A DNA stretch of 9,028 nucleotides from Thermoplasmatota archaeon (GCA_023475455.1 JAMCVR010000039.1:1-9028), one strand, 5' to 3'. Counted from the first letter of the stretch, positions 1 to 6,754 are shown. Notes: generated from the sequence alone by a model not told the origin. A program made the numbers and translations.

Positions 1-977
1 CGGTGTCGACCAACCAGACGCTCGGCAACACCGGCAACAAATACAGCCTGGTGCTCGACCGCGCCTTCCTCAAGCTGCGGCCGGTCGACGATCTGACCCT
101 GTGGGGCGGCCGCATTCCCAATCCTTTCTTCTCCACCGACCTGGTGTGGGACGTCGACGTCAATTTCGAGGGCGCGGCGGTGAGCTACGCGCCGGGCGCG
201 CAGGAGCCGCAGCGCGAGTTCAAGCCCTTCGTTACCGCGGGGGCCTTCCCCTTGCAGGAAATCGAAGAGAAGGCAGGCGTCGCGGCCAGGGACAAATGGC
301 TGGTCGCCGCCCAGGCCGGGCTGGAATGGGTGCCGTCGACGCGCGCCCGCTTCAAGCTCGGCGCGGGGTATTACCAGTACCGCAACGTGGCGGGCGTGCC
401 GAATCCCACGCCCACCACCACCGGGCTGTACGATCTCAGCGCGCCGCAGTTCCGCCAGAAGGGCAATTCCCTGTTCGTGGTCGACAGCGATGCCAACAAC
501 GACGGTACGCAGGACGACCCGGTGTACGGTCTCGCGGCCGACTACCGCATCGCCAACCTCACGCTGGTCGCCGACTTCGCCGAGTTCTTCCCCGTCCACC
601 TCATCGGCAGCTTCGACTGGGCGCGCAACCTCGGCTTCGATCAGGGCGAGATTCTGGCCCGCACCGGCCAGAATTTCGAACCGGAGACCGACGCCTACCA
701 GGCCAGGCTCACCCTCGGCTACCCCAAAATCACCGAGCGCCACGAATGGCAGGCCTTCATCGGCTACCGCTATCTGGAACGCGATGCGGTGCTGGATGCC
801 TTCACCGATTCGGACTTCCATCTCGGCGGCACCAACGCCAAGGGGTTCATGGTCGGCGGCGCATATGGCCTCTACAGGAACACCTGGCTGTCGGCGCGCT
901 GGATGTCGTCCGACGAAATCAGCGGCCTGCCGCTGTCCATCGACGTGTTCCAGCTCGATCTCAATGCCAAGTTCTAA
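1..977 (+). CDS. Putative outer-membrane porin, C-terminal part (5' end outside window)
   Basis: The reading frame is open to the left edge, so the start and signal peptide are missing; about 324 residues remain and end at TAA 975-977. The sequence alternates polar and hydrophobic or aromatic residues, as in beta-barrel strands (LTLWGGRIPNPFF, YDLSAPQFRQKGNSLFVVD, WQAFIGYRYLERDAVLDAF). It closes with a strand ending in phenylalanine (FQLDLNAKF), the usual outer-membrane assembly signal. Loops are rich in Asp, Asn and Gly. The pattern recalls the proteobacterial 'putative porin' family (Porin_5 type), which forms outer-membrane channels; substrate cannot be read from sequence. The next two + strand genes encode exported proteins, so all three may belong to one envelope locus, although a palindromic repeat separates them. 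The family call is from memory of such sequences, not from a search. Confidence 0.75.
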   Translation, partial: VSTNQTLGNTGNKYSLVLDRAFLKLRPVDDLTLWGGRIPNPFFSTDLVWDVDVNFEGAAVSYAPGAQEPQREFKPFVTAGAFPLQEIEEKAGVAARDKWLVAAQAGLEWVPSTRARFKLGAGYYQYRNVAGVPNPTPTTTGLYDLSAPQFRQKGNSLFVVDSDANNDGTQDDPVYGLAADYRIANLTLVADFAEFFPVHLIGSFDWARNLGFDQGEILARTGQNFEPETDAYQARLTLGYPKITERHEWQAFIGYRYLERDAVLDAFTDSDFHLGGTNAKGFMVGGAYGLYRNTWLSARWMSSDEISGLPLSIDVFQLDLNAKF

Positions 978-1001
978 GGAAATGCTGAACAAGTCCATTT
1001 T

Positions 1002-1125
1002 GTCATTCCGGCGTACGCCGGAATCCAGCCAAATCAACCATCTGGACCCCGGCGTTCACCCGCAAGGGGTAGGCCGCGGTTGTAAAACAGCTAAAGCTGT
1101 AACAACCGCGCACCGCCGGGGTGAC
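1002..1125 (+). repeat. REP/BIME-like palindromic repeat doublet
   Basis: This intergenic element has three nested dyads. First is a perfect 20-bp palindrome at 1005-1024 (ATTCCGGCGT / ACGCCGGAAT). Second is a hairpin with arms 1075-1083 and 1102-1110 (CGCGGTTGT / ACAACCGCG), extended inside by ACAGCT 1087-1092 / AGCTGT 1095-1100. Third, CCCCGGCG 1047-1054 pairs with CGCCGGGG 1114-1121. The outer ends are also imperfect inverted repeats: GTCATTCCGGCG at 1002-1013 against CGCCGGGGTGAC at 1114-1125, 10 of 12 positions. The GTCATTCCGGCG...CGCCGGAATCCAG form resembles REP/BIME elements dispersed in many proteobacterial genomes. It starts 25 bp after the porin stop and ends 3 bp before the likely start of the ankyrin gene. 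It could fold in the transcript and affect expression between the two genes. Confidence 0.75.
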
Positions 1126-1128
1126 GAC

Positions 1129-1944
1129 TTGCTCAGGGCTTTCCCTCAGGCCATTTTGCTGCTGCTCGCGCTGGCGCCGGCGGCGTGGGGGGGCCAGCCG
1201 TGGGACGACGACGAACTGGGCTGGCTGACGCAGGAAAGCGATGCTCGCCCGCCGCGCGAAGCGCGCCTGCGGCCGCCGCCCGAACGTTTCGCGGCGATCG
1301 CGGCGGACGGCAATTTCGTGCTGCCGCGCGAGCAGCGCGGCGACGAGGCGAAACTGATGGATGCCGCGCGGCGCGGCGACATCGAGGCGGTGCGCGCGCT
1401 GCTCAAGGCGGGCGCCAACCCCAACATCGGCGACTACTGGCGCGACGTGCCGCTGATGGAGGCGGTGCGCCAGGACCATCTGGAGCTTGCCCAGATCCTG
1501 CTCGACGCCGGCGCCGTGCCGGACGTCAAGGGGCGCGGCTACACCCCGCTGGGTCTGGCGGCGAAAAACGGCAACGTGCGCCTGGTCGAGATGCTGCTGC
1601 GCGCCGGCGCCGATCCGGACCGCAAGAGCGACGACGGCGACACGCCGCTGCACGCCGCGGCGCTGATGGGGCATCCTGCGGTGATCGACGCGCTGGCCAA
1701 GGCTCGCCCGGACCTGGCGCTGTTTAATCGCGAGGGTCTGGCGCCGCTCGCGGTGGCCGCCGCCAACGGACAGTACGACGCTGCCCGCGCGCTGGCCCGC
1801 GCGGGTGCGCCGCTCGATTGGGGCGACAGGAAATTCCACCCGCCGCTGTGGTGGGCGTTTTCGGTGGGCGATCACGACATGGCCAGGCTGCTGCTCAAGC
1901 TGGGCGCAGCGCCGGGCCAGTTGCCCGTGGGGATTCTGCAATGA
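1129..1944 (+). CDS. Exported ankyrin-repeat protein
   Basis: The 271-residue product starts MLRAFPQAILLLLALAPAAW, a clear Sec signal peptide, so it should act in the periplasm or envelope. An acidic and Pro/Arg-rich linker (about 23-70) precedes roughly six ankyrin repeats at about 74-99, 103-132, 137-165, 170-199, 203-230 and 237-263. Consensus pieces are visible, such as TPLHAAALMGHPAVIDAL and VRLVEMLLRAGADPD. Ankyrin repeats bind other proteins; the partner is unknown. The start is uncertain. TTG 1129 is chosen because it begins directly at the signal peptide and has a GGGGTG (1118-1123) upstream, although that site lies inside the palindromic repeat. The in-frame ATG at 982 would place repeat-encoded residues before the signal peptide and has AGGA almost touching the start codon. 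The gene overlaps the next by ATGA (1941-1944), implying co-translation. Confidence 0.8.
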   Translation: MLRAFPQAILLLLALAPAAWGGQPWDDDELGWLTQESDARPPREARLRPPPERFAAIAADGNFVLPREQRGDEAKLMDAARRGDIEAVRALLKAGANPNIGDYWRDVPLMEAVRQDHLELAQILLDAGAVPDVKGRGYTPLGLAAKNGNVRLVEMLLRAGADPDRKSDDGDTPLHAAALMGHPAVIDALAKARPDLALFNREGLAPLAVAAANGQYDAARALARAGAPLDWGDRKFHPPLWWAFSVGDHDMARLLLKLGAAPGQLPVGILQ

Positions 1945-2591
1945 TGAAACGATTGATTCTGATCTTGTTGCTGGCGGCCACGGCTGCCGCCCCGGTTTGG
2001 GCTGCCAGCGAAAGCCGCGAAAAGCAGATGCTGCGCCGCATGCAGCGGCAGGTGCAGCAACTCGACCAGGCGCGCGCGCAGGCCGAGCAGGAGAAGGCGG
2101 CGGCCCTGGCCGACAAGGACGCAGCGGAGCGCGAACTGGAGAAATTCCGCTCGGCTACGGCTTCGGCCAAGCGTCAGCTTGCCGGCGAACGCGCGGCGTG
2201 CAGCCGTCTGGAACGCGAACGACAAGCCTTGCGGACGGAAGTGGAAACGCTGAAAGCGCGTCTGGCCGACACCGAAAAACAGCTGGCCGATAGCGTGGCC
2301 TTGCAGCGTGCCACTGCGCAGTCGCTTGCCCAGGTCGAATCCGCCAAAAAACAGACGGAAGGCGAACTGTCGGGCACGGTGCACGATCTGCAGGCTTGCC
2401 AGGCGCACAACGGTCGGCTCTATGCCATCGGTCGCGAGATGATGCGGAAGTATCGCGACAAATCCTGCCGGGACGCACTGGCGCAGGCCGAACCCTTCAC
2501 CGGCCTGAAAAAGGTCGAAGTGGAGAACCTGCTGGAAACCTGGCGCGACCGCCTTGATCGGGAAAAACTCGGCACGGGCGGGAAGCCCTGA
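1941..2591 (+). CDS. Exported coiled-coil protein of unknown function
   Basis: The 216-residue product has a signal peptide (MMKRLILILLLAATAAAPVWA; likely cleavage near residue 21), then a long Glu/Gln/Lys/Arg/Ala-rich helix at about 24-148 with heptad-like Leu spacing, typical of a coiled coil. The last 60 residues form a distinct tail with three features: CQAHNGRLYAIGREMMRKY at about 153-171, AEPFTGLKKVEVENLLE at about 183-199, and Cys at 87, 153 and 176. A similar 'EPFTGLKxVExEN' tail recurs, as I recall, in other proteobacterial periplasmic coiled-coil proteins often mislabelled as chromosome-segregation proteins. GGGGA (1929-1933) lies 7 bp before ATG 1941. The ATGA overlap with the ankyrin gene suggests the two products are made together and may interact. 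A strong terminator follows. Precise function cannot be stated. Confidence 0.8.
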   Translation: MMKRLILILLLAATAAAPVWAASESREKQMLRRMQRQVQQLDQARAQAEQEKAAALADKDAAERELEKFRSATASAKRQLAGERAACSRLERERQALRTEVETLKARLADTEKQLADSVALQRATAQSLAQVESAKKQTEGELSGTVHDLQACQAHNGRLYAIGREMMRKYRDKSCRDALAQAEPFTGLKKVEVENLLETWRDRLDREKLGTGGKP

Positions 2592-2707
2592 CCTGGGCAT
2601 GACGTGCATGAGCCGAACGGGCCATGCGGAGAGGGTTTCCGCCGGTGAAAACGGTCATCTGCCGTATGCAGAATGGCAGGCGCCCAGGCACTGAGCTGGG
2701 CTAGGTT

Positions 2708-4465
2708 TTATCCTCCGGTGGTACTTTGTTTGGCGGGGTGTCTCACCCCGCCATTTTTTTTATTCGCCTCCCCGATCGCCGTCTCCCAGTGTTGCAGCTT
2801 CAGTTGCAGCGTCTGCCGGCCATTGAACTCGTTGGGCATGAGGGCGTAGACGGCGTGAATGCGGTCGGGCAGGGGGTCGGGGTGGAAGAAGTGCATGGCT
2901 TCGAACGCTTGCCCGTCGCGTGCCAGTTTCAGCTTCAGATGCTTTTCGCCGACGACGCGCTGCGCCGCCACCTCGAAGGTGGCGGTGAACAGCGGGGCGG
3001 GGAAGCCTTGCCCCCACACCGCGCGGTCGATCTCGACGGCGAGTTCGTAGCGGTGCTCGGCAAGTTCCAGTTCGCCGTCGGTTTCGATCGCGCCTTGCAG
3101 ATCGGCCGGGTCGATCAGTTCGCGCACCACGGCCTCGAACGCCCGGCCGAATTCGTCGTGGCGCCCGGCGGGGAGGCTGAGCCCCGCCGCCATGGCGTGG
3201 CCGCCGAATTTGAGGATGAGGCCGGGATGGCGTTTGTCGACGAGGTCGAGCGCGTCGCGCAGGTGCAGGCCGGGGATGGAACGGCCCGAGCCCTTGAGCT
3301 CGCCGCCGTCGCCGCGGGCCAGCACGATGGTGGGGCGGTGGAACTTGTCTTTCAGCCGGGAGGCGAGGATGCCGATCACGCCGATGTGCCAGCCGGGCTG
3401 GTAGGCGGTGAGGCTGTGGCTGTCGCCGGGGTTGAAGGCGGCAAGGATGGCGAGTGCCTCCTCCAGCATGTCGGATTCGACGTCGCGCCGGGCGCGGTTG
3501 AGCGTGTCGAGCCGCTGCGCCAGCTGCTGCGCGGCGGCGGGATCGTCGGCCAGCAGGCATTCGATGCCGAGCGCCATGTCGTCGATGCGGCCGGCGGCAT
3601 TCAGGCGCGGGCCGAGCATGAAGCCGAGGTCGAACACGGTGGCGCGCGCGGGTTCGCGCGCGGCGGCGCGGAACAGCGCGTTGACGCCGACGCAGGCCTT
3701 GCCGGCGCGCATGCGCGCCAGGCCGTTTTCAATCAGGATGCGGTTGTTGGCGTCGAGCCTGACCACGTCGGCGACGGTGCCGAGCGCGACCAGATCGAGC
3801 AGGGCGCGCAGATCCGGTTCGGCCTGCGCGGCATACGCCCCGCGCTGGCGCAGCTCGGCGCGCAGCGCCAGCAGCACGTAGAACATCACCCCCACGCCCG
3901 CAAGATGCTTCGACGCGAAGCCGCAGCCGGGCTGGTTCGGGTTGACGATGCAGGCGGCGTCCGGCAGCGCGTCGCCGGGCAGGTGGTGGTCGGTGACCAG
4001 TACCGGCAGGCCGAGCGCGTTCGCCGCCGCCACGCCCGCGACCGTGGCGATGCCGTTGTCGACGGTGACCAGCAGGTCGGGCCGGCGTTCGGCGGCGAGC
4101 TTCACGATGTCGGGGGTGAGGCCGTAGCCGTGCTCGAGCCGGTTGGGCACCAGATAGTCGACGCGCGCGCCGAGCAGGCGCAGACCGCGCACGCCGACCA
4201 CGCAGGCGGTGGCGCCGTCGGCGTCGTAGTCGGCGATGATGAGCAGGCGCTTGTTTGCCGCGATGGCATCGGCCAGCAATGCGGCGGCGCGCTCGATGTG
4301 CAGCAGTCCGGAAGGCGGCAGCAATTGCGGCAGGCGGTGGGCGACCTGATCGGGATGGGTGACGCCGCGCGCGGCGTACAGCCGGGCCCAGGTCGGCGCA
4401 ATGCCGGCCTGCTCGAGGACGGTGCGGGCGTCGGCGGGGCAGGGTCGGATGGTGACTGAAGGCAT
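2708..4465 (-). CDS. recJ: Single-stranded-DNA-specific exonuclease RecJ
   Basis: RecJ is a cytoplasmic 5'-to-3' single-strand DNA exonuclease used in RecF-pathway recombination, mismatch repair and fork repair. The 585-residue product is close to the E. coli length (577). DHH-family motifs appear in order: DYDADG (79-84), VDNG (135-138), DHH (159-161), LAGVGV (188-193), ALGTVADVV (227-235) and LGPRLNAAGRIDD (284-296). The DHHA1 domain follows with GWHIGVIGILASRL (358-371), GSGRSIPG (392-399) and GGHAMAAG (421-428), then an OB-fold-like C-terminal region (about 460-560). All metal-binding Asp/His motifs look intact. ATG 4465 gives the normal RecJ N-terminus; no Shine-Dalgarno is visible, but a TACAAT lies six bases upstream. 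The final 18 or so residues, rich in Lys, Gly and Pro, are encoded across the opposing operon's terminator and look like a late extension. Confidence 0.96.
   Translation of the reverse strand: MPSVTIRPCPADARTVLEQAGIAPTWARLYAARGVTHPDQVAHRLPQLLPPSGLLHIERAAALLADAIAANKRLLIIADYDADGATACVVGVRGLRLLGARVDYLVPNRLEHGYGLTPDIVKLAAERRPDLLVTVDNGIATVAGVAAANALGLPVLVTDHHLPGDALPDAACIVNPNQPGCGFASKHLAGVGVMFYVLLALRAELRQRGAYAAQAEPDLRALLDLVALGTVADVVRLDANNRILIENGLARMRAGKACVGVNALFRAAAREPARATVFDLGFMLGPRLNAAGRIDDMALGIECLLADDPAAAQQLAQRLDTLNRARRDVESDMLEEALAILAAFNPGDSHSLTAYQPGWHIGVIGILASRLKDKFHRPTIVLARGDGGELKGSGRSIPGLHLRDALDLVDKRHPGLILKFGGHAMAAGLSLPAGRHDEFGRAFEAVVRELIDPADLQGAIETDGELELAEHRYELAVEIDRAVWGQGFPAPLFTATFEVAAQRVVGEKHLKLKLARDGQAFEAMHFFHPDPLPDRIHAVYALMPNEFNGRQTLQLKLQHWETAIGEANKKNGGVRHPAKQSTTGG
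2732..2761 (+). terminator. Intrinsic terminator of the ankyrin/coiled-coil operon
   Basis: A 9-bp perfect GC-rich stem (GGCGGGGTG 2732-2740, CACCCCGCC 2744-2752) with a 3-nt TCT loop is followed by A and eight T (2754-2761). This is a textbook Rho-independent terminator for + strand transcription. On the - strand the A-tract precedes the hairpin and no T-tract follows, so it should not stop recJ mRNA. It lies inside the recJ coding sequence, about residues 572-578 of RecJ. Confidence 0.9.
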
Positions 4466-4471
4466 GGCGCG

Positions 4472-4477
4472 ATTGTA
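4472..4477 (-). promoter_or_regulatory. Possible -10 element for leaderless recJ mRNA
   Basis: Read on the - strand this is TACAAT (5 of 6 to TATAAT), ending six bases before the recJ ATG. A transcript from it would start at or near the ATG, and no Shine-Dalgarno is visible. The -35 region 17-18 bp upstream is poor (TTCGAA-like). This is a weak call. Confidence 0.3.
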
Positions 4478-4511
4478 TGGGCAGAAGCACCCGGCGTTCG
4501 AATCAGGGATG

Positions 4512-4537
4512 CAGAATCTGGTGAATTGCCGATTCTG
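4512..4537. promoter_or_regulatory. Inverted repeat in the recJ/redox-fusion intergenic region
   Basis: CAGAATC (4512-4518) and GATTCTG (4531-4537) are perfect inverted 7-mers separated by 12 bp, in the 102-bp gap between divergent genes. The spacing and placement suit an operator for a dimeric regulator, and the gene just downstream encodes a protein with a possible helix-turn-helix. A chance 7-bp dyad is also plausible. Confidence 0.25.
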
Positions 4538-4567
4538 TCTGTCGGGCGCACGGAGTACCATGCCCGC

Positions 4568-6028
4568 ATGAGCCACTTACTCCCGCTTTCCCGCGTGGCC
4601 AAGCTGGTCGCACAGCCGCGCCATGCGCTGCAGGAAATGATCCGCAACGGCACGCTGGCGACCTTCGACGGCATGGTCGAACTCGACGAGTTGCTGCGCG
4701 CGTTTCCCGAGATGAAATGGGACGACGACGCGGAATTGCGCCGGGTGAACGAAATCAAGGACAAGGCGTTTGCCAAGCGGATGCTGGAGCGCGCGCTCCC
4801 TGACAAGGACGTGCTGGCGGCCCGCCTGACCGAGCTTGGCAACGATTACGCGGCAGCCAGGGCCCTGCTGCTGCATTACGGCAATGTGATGACCTGGCTG
4901 GACGAGAAGATCGAGGAAATCGAGGAAGACGCGAGCCCCGAGACGCACCACGCGCTGCACACCGTGCGCGCGTTTCTGCTGCGCCATCTGGCCGAGGTGC
5001 CGCCGGATGCCGCGCAGGCGCAGGCGGTGATTGCGCAGGAAAGGATACTGAAAATCATGTCGGCCCACGTCATCATCCAGCCCAGCGGCCACGAGTTTTT
5101 CGTGGAAGGAAACGACACGCTTCTGGAAGCCGCGCTGCGCAACGGCGTGTCGCTCAATTACGGTTGCAGCAACGGTAATTGCGGCGAGTGCAAGGCGCGC
5201 GTTCTGTCGGGCGAGGTGAAGAAGGTCCACGCCCATGACTATGTGTTGAAGGACGTCGAGAAAGAGGCCGGGGTCATCCTGCTGTGCGCGTACGCGCCGG
5301 TGAACGACGTGGTGATCGAGGCCAACGTGGCAGGGGCGCGGGACATCCCGGTGCAGAAGCTCACCGCCAAGGTGAAATCGGTCGAGGTGTTCAATCCGCA
5401 GATGGCTGCGCTGCACATCCTGGCGCCGCGCAGCCAGCGCCTGCGCTTTCTCGGCGGACAAAGCATCCGGGTGTCGGCCAACGGGGCGAGCGGACGCTAC
5501 GCGATTGCCAGCTGCCCGTGCGAGGACCGCCACATCGAAGTGCAGATCCCGCGCCGGCCAGGCGATGCCTTCGCCGAGCTGCTGTTCGGCGGGCTGAAAG
5601 CCAACGACACGGTCGAGCTGGAAGGGCCGTACGGCGAGTTCGTGCTGGACGAGGATTCGCCGCGGCCGGTGATCTTCCTCGCGTTTGGCGCGGGGTTCGC
5701 GCCGATCAAGAGCCTGATCCAGCACGCCATGTCGCTGGAGCTCGCCGAATCGATGGACCTGCACTGGCTGGCCGACGAGGCCGGGCATTATCAGGACAAT
5801 CTGTGCCGCGCCTGGACCGATGCGCTGGACAATTTCAATTACGTGCCGCACGCGCCGACCGTCGACCTGGACGCCTTGCTGAACAGCATCGTGGTGGATT
5901 ATCCGGATCTGCACCGTTTCGACGTCTATGCAGCGGGCAGCGCGATGCGGCTCGAACGGGCACGTGAGCATTTTGTGCGCGCAGGGTTGCACGAGGCGCG
6001 CTGGTTTGCCGAAGCGTTCGATCGCTGA
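4568..6028 (+). CDS. HTH-like domain / 2Fe-2S ferredoxin / FAD-NAD(P) reductase fusion protein
   Basis: The 486-residue protein has three parts. Residues 7-47 (LSRVAKLVAQPRHALQEMIR, then NGTLATFDGMVELDELL) resemble a MerR/excisionase-type helix-turn-helix with short wing. Residues 50-160 are a charged helical linker. From about 165 there is a plant-type 2Fe-2S ferredoxin with ligands C200, C205, C208 and C240 (YGCSNGNCGECK...LLCAY). From about 262 follows a ferredoxin-NADP reductase module with flavin motif RYAIAS (310-315), GPYGEF (353-358), a nucleotide-binding AFGAGFAPIKS (372-382) and a C-terminal YAAGSAM (454-460). The redox half matches AscD/phenol-hydroxylase-reductase-like enzymes that pass electrons from NAD(P)H through flavin to 2Fe-2S and a partner. 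It overlaps the next gene by TGATG. ATG 4568 is 12 bp from GGAG 4552-4555, rather far. Substrate and DNA binding are unknown; the HTH call is inference. Confidence 0.85.
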   Translation: MSHLLPLSRVAKLVAQPRHALQEMIRNGTLATFDGMVELDELLRAFPEMKWDDDAELRRVNEIKDKAFAKRMLERALPDKDVLAARLTELGNDYAAARALLLHYGNVMTWLDEKIEEIEEDASPETHHALHTVRAFLLRHLAEVPPDAAQAQAVIAQERILKIMSAHVIIQPSGHEFFVEGNDTLLEAALRNGVSLNYGCSNGNCGECKARVLSGEVKKVHAHDYVLKDVEKEAGVILLCAYAPVNDVVIEANVAGARDIPVQKLTAKVKSVEVFNPQMAALHILAPRSQRLRFLGGQSIRVSANGASGRYAIASCPCEDRHIEVQIPRRPGDAFAELLFGGLKANDTVELEGPYGEFVLDEDSPRPVIFLAFGAGFAPIKSLIQHAMSLELAESMDLHWLADEAGHYQDNLCRAWTDALDNFNYVPHAPTVDLDALLNSIVVDYPDLHRFDVYAAGSAMRLERAREHFVRAGLHEARWFAEAFDR

Positions 6029-6477
6029 TGCGGCGCGGGCTGCTTTATCTGTGGCCGCTGCCGGTGACGCTGCTGGGCATGCCGGTCGCGCTCATCGCAC
6101 GCGCTAGCGGAGGCGCGCTGCAGCGGGTGGACGGCGTGCTGGAATCCGCCGGCGGCTGGCCGGCCCGGATGTTGCGGCGAGGGTTTCCCTTCAGCGGCGC
6201 GGTAGCGGCGATCACGCTGGGCCATGTGGTGCTGGGCGTGTCGCCGGAGGCGCTGACGGCAACCCGCGCGCATGAGCGTGCGCACGTCAGGCAGTTCGAA
6301 CGGTGGGGCGCGTTGCTGCTGGTGTTGTATCCGCTGGCCGGGCTGGCCGCATGGCTGCGTGGCGGCCATCCGTATCGCGACAATGTGTTCGAGCGTGAGG
6401 CGCGGGCTGCAGAATCCGCCGCGCCGGATCAATCGGGCAGGCCGGGCTCAGCCACGGTTCACTCTACCGGACGGTGA
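6028..6477 (+). CDS. Small membrane protein with HExxH motif
   Basis: The 149-residue product has a hydrophobic N-terminal segment (about 4-25), a weaker one (about 56-72) and a third (about 94-110), so it is likely membrane-embedded. Between the last two lies THERAH-type sequence AHERAHVRQFERWG: H82-E83-x-x-H86, the zinc-binding pattern of metallopeptidases. Downstream is YRDNVFEREA with E122 and E124, possible third ligands. Similar proteins in other Betaproteobacteria keep both the HExxHVRQ and NxFEREA blocks, as I recall, and are usually annotated only as hypothetical. Its ATG overlaps the upstream stop as TGATG (6026-6030), so translation is coupled to the redox fusion gene. Its 3' end overlaps the convergent acidic-protein gene by 19 bp. 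Protease activity is unproven; at 149 residues it is small for a peptidase. Confidence 0.75.
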   Translation: MRRGLLYLWPLPVTLLGMPVALIARASGGALQRVDGVLESAGGWPARMLRRGFPFSGAVAAITLGHVVLGVSPEALTATRAHERAHVRQFERWGALLLVLYPLAGLAAWLRGGHPYRDNVFEREARAAESAAPDQSGRPGSATVHSTGR

Positions 6478-6734
6478 GATTCTTCGCCGGGGTCGCCGGT
6501 GTCGGGGTCGATCCAGTCGGAAATGCCTATTTCGTCCTCGGCTTCTTCCACCGTTTCGCCGGGCTCATAGTCGCTGTCGGCGTTGTATTCCATGTCTTGC
6601 ACGGCTTCCAGCAGACTGGCGAAGGGACCGTACTCTTCACCGGTTTCGGCATCGATCCAGTAACAGCCATCGGGCCGCTCGATGATGCGGGTGTGGTCGT
6701 AGTCAGGCGGGGTTTCAGGAATGGCGGGCTTCAT
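6459..6734 (-). CDS. Short acidic conserved hypothetical protein
   Basis: This encodes 91 residues, strongly acidic (many Asp and Glu), with no membrane segment, signal peptide or Cys pair. Visible blocks are DYDHTRIIERPDGCYWIDAE (11-30), TGEEYGPFASLLEAVQDMEY (31-50) and EAEDEIGISDWIDPDTGDPG (64-83). The first block reads like a small beta-sheet with a Tyr-Trp core, and the last repeats the D-x-D-T-G style of the first. I recall similar short proteins in Betaproteobacteria without assigned function. The start is well supported: a TCCTCC on the + strand (6741-6746), that is GGAGGA in the mRNA, sits about 6 bases before ATG 6734. A good promoter lies just upstream (6755-6783), giving a short leader. 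The gene's end overlaps the convergent HExxH gene by 19 bp, so antisense interference is possible. Confidence 0.82.
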   Translation of the reverse strand: MKPAIPETPPDYDHTRIIERPDGCYWIDAETGEEYGPFASLLEAVQDMEYNADSDYEPGETVEEAEDEIGISDWIDPDTGDPGEESHRPVE

Positions 6735-6754
6735 TTCAAATCCTCCGTATTCGA

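Noticed and set aside
1002..1125. CRISPR array or transposon ends
   Set aside because: There is no set of regularly spaced direct repeats, no transposase gene and no target-site duplication; the dyads fit a REP-like element.
982..1128. ATG 982 as start of the ankyrin gene
   Set aside because: It would place about 49 residues encoded by palindromic repeat ahead of a clear signal peptide, and AGGA lies only one base from the ATG.
2682..2701. Hairpin (GCCCAG/CTGGGC) as recJ terminator
   Set aside because: The stem is only 6 bp with an 8-nt loop and no T-tract follows on the - strand.
2726..4459. Long open frame of 577 codons on the + strand opposite recJ
   Set aside because: It is the antisense shadow of a high-GC gene: composition is biased to Val, Gly, Ala and Gln without domain structure, while the - strand shows every RecJ motif.
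4577..5992. Long open frame of 471 codons on the - strand opposite the redox fusion
   Set aside because: The + strand has intact ferredoxin and reductase motifs; the antisense translation is His/Arg/Gln-rich and has no recognisable motif.
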